Below are positions 57,127 through 64,000 of a DNA stretch of 64,000 nt, piece after piece. The stretch spans positions 22,850,533 to 22,914,532 of the forward strand of contig OX421495.1 of the NCBI GenBank assembly GCA_949126835.1, given 5' to 3'. The notes under the pieces were generated by a model. The model ran no database searches. It saw only the letters and a list, made by a program, of their open reading frames with translations, and was not told where the DNA came from. The stretch comes from Anisus vortex (lineage: Eukaryota; Mollusca; Gastropoda; Planorbidae). The translations under genes and the position numbers were made by a program. Each line of letters starts with the position of its first letter. The stretch's first letter is position 1.

Positions 57127-58751
57127 TGTCACGATTCTGGAATTAAATCGCAACACTTAGCACTCATGGATAGATCATAGCGCAGAAGTAGTGTAGAACT
57201 AGAAACATAGGTTAGCGTAGAGTTAGTTTAGGGAGTAGAAAAGTAGCCTGACGCCATTACCTCCTTCCCTCTTCTCACGCAATAGGAACACCCCAACCAT
57301 CCCTTCTCCTCACCTCTCTTTAACCCTCTCTACACTTTTTCATTCCCGAATTCAGAGTTTGCTACTTGATTCAGCCAATTGGTACTACACTATTTGTATG
57401 TGTGATTGTATGTGTGTGTATTCTTTAATGTATGTGTATATATATTGTTAAATTGTAGCTTTCACTCCAATTCTTTTGGCGGTTGACTAGGGTTTTGATT
57501 TTTAAGGCCAGCGGGAACTCACTTCGTTCTGAGAGTGATAAACAGTCTGCAGCAGTTTTTCCAAGTTTGGTTGGTCTGTCCTGGTACCATTCAAAGTTCT
57601 CAATAATAATATGAATTCAAAAACCAACTCCTTGACTAATAAATGAAGAAACTTTATTATAACTTGCAAATCAAACGATGTTAGTAAAACAAATGTGCAT
57701 GGCGAAAATGGTTAAGCAAGGCATAGTGTCTACTGTCAATCGTGCCTAGCGGAAAGAGAGAGAAGTAGTCCGCGTCTCTATCTTTTATAGTACCCAGGAA
57801 GCCCGCGAAATTGAATATCCCTCCGCGTTAGCTCTAACTGGTTTACGCTGGTTTCAAGAGTGATGCGTTTATAGCCTAATTAGATTTTAGTCAACGAAGA
57901 AAAATAAACAATCGTGTTCCGACAATTAAAGTATTTTAAAATATAAACTCTGTCGAGGGATTAATAAAAGGGTGTTTTAAACTATGTATGCACTGTAACC
58001 TAACAATATATATATATATATATATATTCTATTATGCTGTCAATTATGATTCATGTTGTATTTTGATAGTACTACTCATTTATTTTGCTAAGCTCAGCAT
58101 ACACGTAGACACCCCCACCCACTGCTACACCTTTTTCATTATCTCCCCTCTTCGCCCCCTACTCAGCGCCCGTGGGCATAACCCTTTATCCACTCGAAGT
58201 AGTGACATCTGGAGCGAAGCGTCTCGCACATACGTAAGCACCTTGGGCTGAGCTCGACCAGAACCAAGTGACACAGGTACATCAAGGGAAATGAGTCATT
58301 ATCTTATCCTTTGTATCTCCGTATACGTCTACCCCCCCTTTTCCCCTGGGCCCCACCCCGCAAAAGTCGGCGGTATCAATTGTTCGCCTAACACCCACCC
58401 CTAATTTCCCCCCCCCCCAATAGTCAATCTTCTATGCAAGTATATTTCAAACCAGCCAACCAGAACATATGTAATTCTAAACTAATGTAGCTATCCAATC
58501 AAATTGAAATGATAATAAACACCTGAACTTAACCAGCGATTTATTTGCCTACTTAGAACTATTTGTTGTGTCCGTCATAATATCTAACGAGCCAGAGAGA
58601 GAAATAATAATTATTCCAGGGCGATTCCAGTCACGGTAATTCATACCCCACGACGACCTGCCACTACTACCCCACTCACCTACGACTCCGCACCCCTCTC
58701 ATCGCCCAACTTCTGCCAGGTTGATTTCCTAATCGTAAACACATCCTGACA
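57127..58751 (+). repeat. 3' LTR with insertion and deletion
   Basis: It aligns with the 5' LTR from TGTCACGATTCTGG to CATCCTGACA. It is interrupted by a 560-bp solo LTR at 57446-58005 and lacks 291 bp at about 58507, where two AATTGA copies of the 5' LTR are reduced to one. The rest differs at few positions, which indicates a fairly young element. Confidence 0.95.
57446..58005. mobile_element. solo LTR inserted in the 3' LTR
   Basis: It begins TGTTAAATTGTAGC and ends GTAACCTAACA, giving TG...CA ends with inverted TGTTA/TAACA. It lies in the (TA)n run, with ATAT on both sides as the possible duplication. No coding region. It is absent from the 5' LTR. Confidence 0.8.
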
Positions 58752-58756
58752 GTCAC

Positions 58757-59998
58757 CTTATAAACCTAAAATTAGTTATAAATCCAGGGGACTGGCAAGT
58801 ACTCAAGATAAAAACCTGAATATATTTCATATGAATATTTTTTTTGTTTAATTTAGACATATTTTGTAAGGTGGCCAGAGTCATCCCGACTTGGGGTGAC
58901 TATGGCCAGCTTTTATTTTGTTCTAATTTAATCAATTTCTAATTCTTACAGGGCTGATTTTGACGGGTATTATTGGTGCATGAATTAATGACATTAATGT
59001 GTCAATGCATGTATTTAGAACTTATTGATAACCTTTTGACTGTGCCGTATAAAGCATAAGACAGCAGTATATAACAGTTACTTGGCAAAATCTGTTTAAT
59101 ATCCAGACAAAAAAAGTGCAGATGAAACAAATAATGAAAATATGGTATTACAATTTGAAATAGAAAACTTAAATAATAATAAAAAAAACGTGAAAAAGTT
59201 GAAATTTTTTTTTATTATGATCTACTATTGCAAGTCTTAATGGATGTTTAATTGTAGCGTCGATCGGTAAGTCCTGAGCATGTTGACTTGTTCTGTGAGT
59301 TAAAATAAACAAAATTTATTTAATTTAGTACATTCAATGGTTTGGTATTTATAGTGGTTCTATCAAATTGTTTTACTGTATGAAAAAAATGTTATTGCCA
59401 ATTTTTTCACAGACATTGTTTTCTAATATAAAAAAAGTTCCTTTTTTGCTTAAAAAATCTGATGCGTTGTTCTTTCTCAATGCAAATCTTTTTAAGTGAA
59501 CACAAAAATGAATAATAAACCGAAAATGTTAAGTGTGCAATATATCCAAGAACAAAACAACTTCTCAACATGGCCATAGTCACCCCGTCAACGCTGCCAT
59601 TATAAGGGGTGACTAAAGCCACCCTTTTTCTAAGAAAAAAAGCGTCATAGTTTGTATTTCATTAATGGTCTCCGTTAAGTAAGTTTTAGAAAGATAGAAA
59701 ACATAAGTTAAATAAATATAATCACGTTAAAATTTTTTGGGTATTAAGAATTTTTCAGGTTAACTTAGCTATGCTTAAAATCACATGTCAGACGGCCATC
59801 TTGAAAAGATGTCTGTACCTCAGAAAATACTCAGTTCACCGTGAAAAAACTGCTAAATAGTAACCTATATCTTGATTATGTATTATATACAATTGAAAGA
59901 CCTGAAATGATAATTAATATTTTTGGATTTATGGCGCTCTAAATCATTTTTTCCTCAATGGCCCAAAGTCACCCTGGAAGGCGACGTTTACCTTACGG
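58757..59998 (+). mobile_element. pogo-like element, right part, GGGGTGACT family
   Basis: TTGGGGTGACTATGGCC (58895) and related motifs in both orientations (GGCCATAGTCACCCCG at 59572, AGGGGTGACTAAAGCC at 59606, GGCCCAAAGTCACCCTGG at 59960) match the design of the 24788-26167 element, with GTGACT instead of GTAACT. The right end, inward, reads CCGTAAGGTAAACGTCGCC and is followed by TA. The LTR retrotransposon separates it from its left part. No transposase frame was recognised. Confidence 0.55.
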
Positions 59999-60211
59999 TA
60001 GTATACAATTTTAATATTTAATAGTATAAAAATTAATTGTTCAAATTTTGAGATTACAAAAAAGTATTTTGAAAAAAGGTCTTTGTGTTTTAACAAAGTA
60101 ATTAAAAAATCGGAAGCTCGTGCAATTTGGAGTAACAATGCCATGAGCCCATACCGGAAGTGACGATAAGTAAATAGTAAACACAGTAATCTAAACCGTA
60201 TTTCTTTGGAG

Positions 60212-61690
60212 CCTCTTCTTCTTCTTCGTAATACTGTGGAGACCCCGTAGAACCGAGGAAAAAGTCCACAATTTAGATACACATAAAATAACATAGCAAA
60301 CCTTTACATAGCAAACAACAGTTATATACAGATAAAAGAGTGTCACTTTAGGTTTTTGGACCAGCACTTTAGTGACGATTTGAAGGCCGGAACTGTAGGG
60401 GCAGTGATGGAGGCCTGGTCCAGGGTGTTCCACAGCCTAATGGCTGACGGAAAAAAAGAATGTTTGTAGACGTCCGTGTGTGCATGTGGGACATGCAGCT
60501 TGAGCTGATGGCCTCGGGTAGAGCGGGACACTTTCTGCATTCTACTTGTTTGGGTCGAAAGGTCCACGTGGTCGTTGATGATTTTATAAATCATTGACAC
60601 TTTGTCAATTGCTCTTCGTTGTTGTAGTGTATCTAGGTGGAGTTTTGCTACTAAGGCAGAGGCGCTTGATTTGGTGCTGTAGTCCTCTAGTATTCGACGA
60701 GCTGCGCGTCGCTGGGTCATCTCCAGTTTGTCAATCAGGTTTTGCTGGTGGGGGTCCCAAACTGGCGAGGCGTATTCTAGGATGGGGCGAGCTAAGCTTT
60801 TATAACAGTGGGTCTGAATTTTCGTGGAACACCCCTTTAGGTTTCTATGGATGAAGGCGCAGACTCTGTTAGACTTGGCAACAATGGATTGAACATGTAT
60901 GCTCCAGTGGAGGTTTTCTGTGATGTTCAAACCCAAGTATTTGGCTTCTGACACCCTTGCAAGAGATTGGCCATTTAAAGTATAGCTAGTTGGTACCCTA
61001 GTTCTTTTTCTGGAAACAGAGAGGAGGAGGCATTTATCGACGTTGAACTCCATTTGCCATTTCGATGCCCAGGCCTCTAGCTTTAGGAGGTCTTCCTGTA
61101 AGTGGACAGCATCATCAGGGCTATCGATTGGAGCGTACAGGATGGTGTCATCTGCAAAGAGTCGTACCCTGGAGTGAAGTCCACTCTCCAAGTCGTTGAT
61201 GAATATCAAGAACAGCAAAGGCCCAAGAACCGAGCCCTGAGGTACTCCAGATATGACCGGTCCTATTGTGGAAGTTTCACCCTCTACGACAACCTGTTGG
61301 GTGCGGCCGACGAGGAAGTTATCAATCCATCTCTTGGTCTGCCCTCTTATACCGTAGTAATCCAACTTGAGAAGGAGGCGCTTGTGAGGGACCTTGTCAA
61401 AGGCCTTTGAAAAATCTAGCAGGATGGTATCGGTTTGCCCAGCCTTGTCGACGGTCGCTGCCAAGTCGTCAACGGTGAGGATGAGCTGAGACTCGCAGGA
61501 TCTCTTTTTCCTGAATCCGTGTTGAGCATCTGTGATGATGTTATACATGTTCAGGTGGCTAGAGATTTCCGACGTGACAATATGTTCAAGAAGCTTACAA
61601 CACACACAAGTCAATGAGATTGGCCTATAGTTGCCTCTATACGCAGTTCTAGCGAAGAAACTCTTTTGAATGACAAAGACGACGTCTTAG
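60212..61690 (-). mobile_element. 5'-truncated LINE (CR1/L2/jockey group)
   Basis: A minus-strand retrotransposon remnant. The RT frame is followed by a short 3' UTR (60212-60342) and a (GAA)n tail, seen as (CTT)n at 60213-60226. The endonuclease domain and ORF1 are missing, which is typical of incomplete target-primed reverse transcription. Confidence 0.85.
60343..61690 (-). CDS. reverse transcriptase of non-LTR retrotransposon, N-truncated
   Basis: RNA-templated DNA polymerase of a LINE. A 423-codon frame without stops (60343-61614), counted from a TTG, is open further upstream to a TAA near 61690. That upstream part includes GNYRPISLT, the first conserved RT block, so the true protein started beyond the truncation. 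In the 423-residue numbering, motif A is LLDFSKAFD (65-73), motif B is GVPQGSVLGP (123-132) and motif C is FADD (153-156), with both catalytic Asp present. Then come KYLGL and the C-terminal tail RLWNTL that closes CR1/L2/jockey-type proteins. No endonuclease, so it is not autonomous. The intact frame suggests a young insertion. Confidence 0.9.
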
Positions 61691-61938
61691 AGGAGCAACT
61701 ACTGGCAGATAATGAGGTCTATGCAGAACTCTTTTCCGGTCACATTACTGACTTAAAATCATCATGCAATGAACCTAAAATATGTTTTCATCGATTTTCG
61801 TTGATAGATACGCATGTCAAAAGACGACGCCAATATTTTGTTGCAAAACAACAGTGTATTATGTTCCGAAAACATCGAAGAAAGAGACTTCCGAGTTTCA
61901 AACTTTCACTGCCGTCACTGGTAAACCACGGTAAGTAG
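61691..61938 (+). other. unrecognised short open frame
   Basis: An open frame (ATG at 61666 lies in the antisense of the LINE) with a basic C-terminal part, HVKRRRQYF and FRKHRRKR. It is followed by GGTAAGT, which could be a splice donor. I recognise no domain. It may be a chance frame or part of an unknown exon. Confidence 0.15.
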
Positions 61939-62185
61939 GCCTTATGCATGCCACTTTGCCTAGATTTTATTAGCACTAAGTCCTAAGTCTGTTTTATGTA
62001 TGATTAGATAATACTCAATTAATTAATTATCAATTTCCTTATGACATTTCTTTATGAAAATATATCATTATAATTAATCGGATTATTAGTTAATAGGGTC
62101 TAGCCTAAATTTAAATAAACTGCTTAGAAGAAGCTTCGAGGGCGTTTAACCTAAGCCGGTTAACGAGAATAATCAGGTTCCTTTT
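61939..62185. other. unassigned AT-rich spacer
   Basis: Nothing recognised. Confidence 0.4.
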
Positions 62186-62189
62186 TAGA

Positions 62190-63052
62190 CATAATAATCG
62201 ATGATTATCATCCAACCATCTCCATTGGTGGAAGACCCCTATACAATCTAAGATTTCCTGATGATATCGACCTGCTGGCCGGAAGCAACAAAGAACTACA
62301 AGTGCTCACAGACAAGCTTGCAGATATAGAAAGGGCATACGGAATGGAAATCAGCTTAGAAAAGAGTAAAATAATGATTAACACCACAGCTGCCAGAAGT
62401 GCAAACATCATATTGAACCTACAACAACTGGAAGAAGTTAAGAATTTCAAATATCTAGGAGCAATCCTATCCGTAGACGGACGCTGTGAGTCAGAAATTC
62501 GAGAAAGGCTTGGGATTGCAATGGCGGCAATGGCTCGCCTAAACAGAATCTGGACCAACAAAAGCATTGGTCTTCCCCCAACAAAGCTCAGACTTTACAT
62601 AGACCCTGTAAAAGCCATTGTTCTGTATGGATGTGAGACATGGACGCGGCTATCAGCAACTGAAAACAAGTTGCAGACTTTCGAAAATAAATGCATGAGA
62701 AAAATACTTCGAATCTCCAACGTAGAACACGGGAATAATGTCTATGTGTGGGACAGAATAGTTTCAATTGCAGGCCCACAAGAAAACATTATGACAACAA
62801 TCAAACGCCGCAAACTGAGATGGCTCGGTCATGTGTTGCGGCACAATAACCGGCCAAAAACAATCCCCCAGGGCACGGTGGAAGGTGAACGTTGGAGAGG
62901 CCGTCAGTGGAGATGCTGGTTCGACAATGTAAAATATTGGACATGGCTGCAGTTGAGTCAAACGCTTAAGATAGGCAAAAGTGGAAATAAGTTGACTGCT
63001 GAGGTGTCCATTCGCTCCCCCCAACGACCACAACGGTCATGGGAATGACGAT
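62190..63052 (+). pseudogene. LINE reverse transcriptase C-terminal fragment
   Basis: The frame is open from about 62205: TISIGGRPLYNLRFPDDIDL, then YGMEISLEKSKIM, FKYLGAILSVDG, LYGCETWT and RKLRWLGHVLRH, then GTVEGERWRGRQ. This is the second half of an RTE/craniofacial-development-protein-2-like LINE polymerase. The catalytic motif C reads FPDD instead of FADD, a change likely to inactivate it. Motifs A and B and the endonuclease are lost by 5' truncation. The 3' end is a GATGATCATGATGAT-type tail (63046-63065). Confidence 0.8.
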
Positions 63053-63065
63053 GATCATGATGATA

Positions 63066-63400
63066 TAATAAACAATAAACATAATTACCGTGAGTTTGTT
63101 TATATATTATATGTTTGTAAATGCAGTAAATGTATTTATTTATTGATATGTTTGTTTGCTATAGTCTCCTAGGCCGTTTGACCGATCGGCACAAAAGTTA
63201 AATGTATAAATTGCAAACTTTTTTTAAAATATATTTTTATTTTATCACTTATAATCATGAATGTGTTGATTTTAAAAAAGGAAAAAAAAAATCCAATTAT
63301 GCAAATACATATAATCGCAACGAACCGCCATTTCCGTTTATTTACTATGTTCAAAGCGAGGTCTTATCGAATTTTCCCAATAATTGCCCTTGCAGTCAGT
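63066..63400. other. unassigned AT-rich stretch
   Basis: Nothing recognised. Confidence 0.4.
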
Positions 63401-63402
63401 TG

Positions 63403-63872
63403 ATTCTTCTTCTTCTTCTTCTATCCCATAACCCGAGTGAGGGTAGTTGGGGCACCATTTTTTGACAGTTGGATGATTTTATGCCATTTGTCTCGGTCTC
63501 TGGGAGTCTGCAAGAGACAAGCCGGTCCACTCCTTGATGTCATCATCCCACCGTCTCTTCTGCCTACCTCTCTTTCTTCCACCCCGCACTGTGCCCTGCA
63601 GGATGGTTTTCGCCAGGCCTTGGGATCTTGCCACATGCCCATACCATCTGAGTTTTCTGGATTTAATGGCGCTGAGTAGATCCTCGTGAGGGCCGATGAC
63701 GTTGGTGATTCGCTCACGGACAGCCTTATTTGTAACTCGATATTTGTAGATGTTTACAATTTTACGGCGGCATCTCATTTCCAGGGCTCTGATTCTTTTC
63801 TGGAGATCTGCTGTAAGTGTCCATGTTTCACAGCCGTACATAAAAACTGCCATCCTTCGCCAGATGTTTTTT
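63403..63872 (-). pseudogene. LINE reverse transcriptase C-terminal fragment (RTE-like)
   Basis: Minus-strand codons read FMYGCETWTLTADLQKRI, EMRCRRKIVNI, SRKLRWYGHVARSQGLAKTI and WDDDIKEWTGLSLADSQR, then after a frameshift near 63510 RDRDKWHKI. This is the standard C-terminus of the same polymerase class as 62190-63052, but a different family by sequence. The tail is (GAA)n, seen as (CTT)n at 63403-63420. All catalytic motifs are missing. Confidence 0.8.
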
Positions 63873-64000
63873 AGCTTGCAAAGTGCAGCAGTTGTTTATT
63901 AACGTAATCTTTTTTTTTTAAAGGTACGCACCAGCAATTTGGCTTGGAGAGTTTGAATGTTGTACTGTTAACAAATACTAACGTATGACGTAATGTCTAT
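63873..64000. other. unassigned end of window
   Basis: Nothing recognised. Confidence 0.4.

Larger units (their letters stand above)
52431..58751 (+). mobile_element. Ty3/gypsy-like LTR retrotransposon, internally deleted
   Basis: Two LTRs start TGTCACGATTCTGG and end CATCCTGACA. They are flanked by an exact 5-bp duplication GTCAC (52426-52430, 58752-58756). The order is 5' LTR, primer binding site, repetitive leader, gag, protease fused to the RT/RNase H linker, 3' LTR. The RT catalytic core, most of RNase H and the integrase are absent, so it could move only with proteins from a complete relative. The 5' LTR is 1352 bp. The 3' LTR carries a 560-bp inserted solo LTR and a 291-bp deletion. 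No clear polypurine tract was seen before the 3' LTR. Confidence 0.95.

Noticed and set aside
61102..61410. Plus-strand frame of 102 codons
   Set aside because: Antisense of the LINE reverse transcriptase.

Overview
This is repeat-dominated animal DNA. It is AT-rich, has no operons and no recognisable host gene, and carries a metazoan mix of transposons: hAT, pogo-like, piggyBac-like, Helitron, non-LTR (LINE), Ty3/gypsy-type LTR elements and tRNA-derived SINEs. A mollusc such as a gastropod would fit, but the sequence alone does not prove it. Almost every long open frame in the window is either transposon-derived or a by-product of a tandem repeat.

Layout. From 1 to about 22 kb lies a graveyard of DNA transposons. 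It includes a composite hAT element at 1996-4734 that holds a decayed transposase, a LINE 3' stub and a second hAT element. Further hAT elements lie at 6645-7072, 7113-7390, 13538-13701, 13892-14976 and 19945-22255, several with clear 8-bp target-site duplications (TSDs). There are also a palindrome-ended MITE in two inverted copies (10750, 16320), a SINE, a Helitron (20705-21029) and several short minisatellites.

From about 22.5 to 52.3 kb the window holds two copies of one duplicated segment, each with a 42-bp minisatellite. Copy A has about 28 repeats (22898-24076). Copy B has an 18-kb array of about 430 repeats (32824-50902), built by nested large tandem duplications with offsets of 6382, 3060/3322, 2270, 5308 and 941 bp. 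The right flanks of A and B are homologous. Copy A's flank is interrupted by a pogo-like element (24788-26167) and possibly by a 73-bp piggyBac-like MITE. Between the arrays lie two hAT elements that abut and share a target duplication, a solo LTR inserted in a 36-bp minisatellite, and a decayed hAT transposase.

From 52.4 to 60 kb is an LTR retrotransposon (52431-58751, TSD GTCAC) with an intact gag frame. An in-frame UGA separates gag from a protease frame that is fused, by deletion, to the RT/RNase H linker; most of RT and all of the integrase are missing. It apparently sits inside an older pogo-like element ending near 60000. From 60.2 kb to the end are three 5'-truncated LINE fragments, one with a 423-codon reverse transcriptase frame.

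The genes do not form a pathway; they are the parts of independent mobile elements. The most unusual object is the 18-kb higher-order minisatellite and its short sister array.
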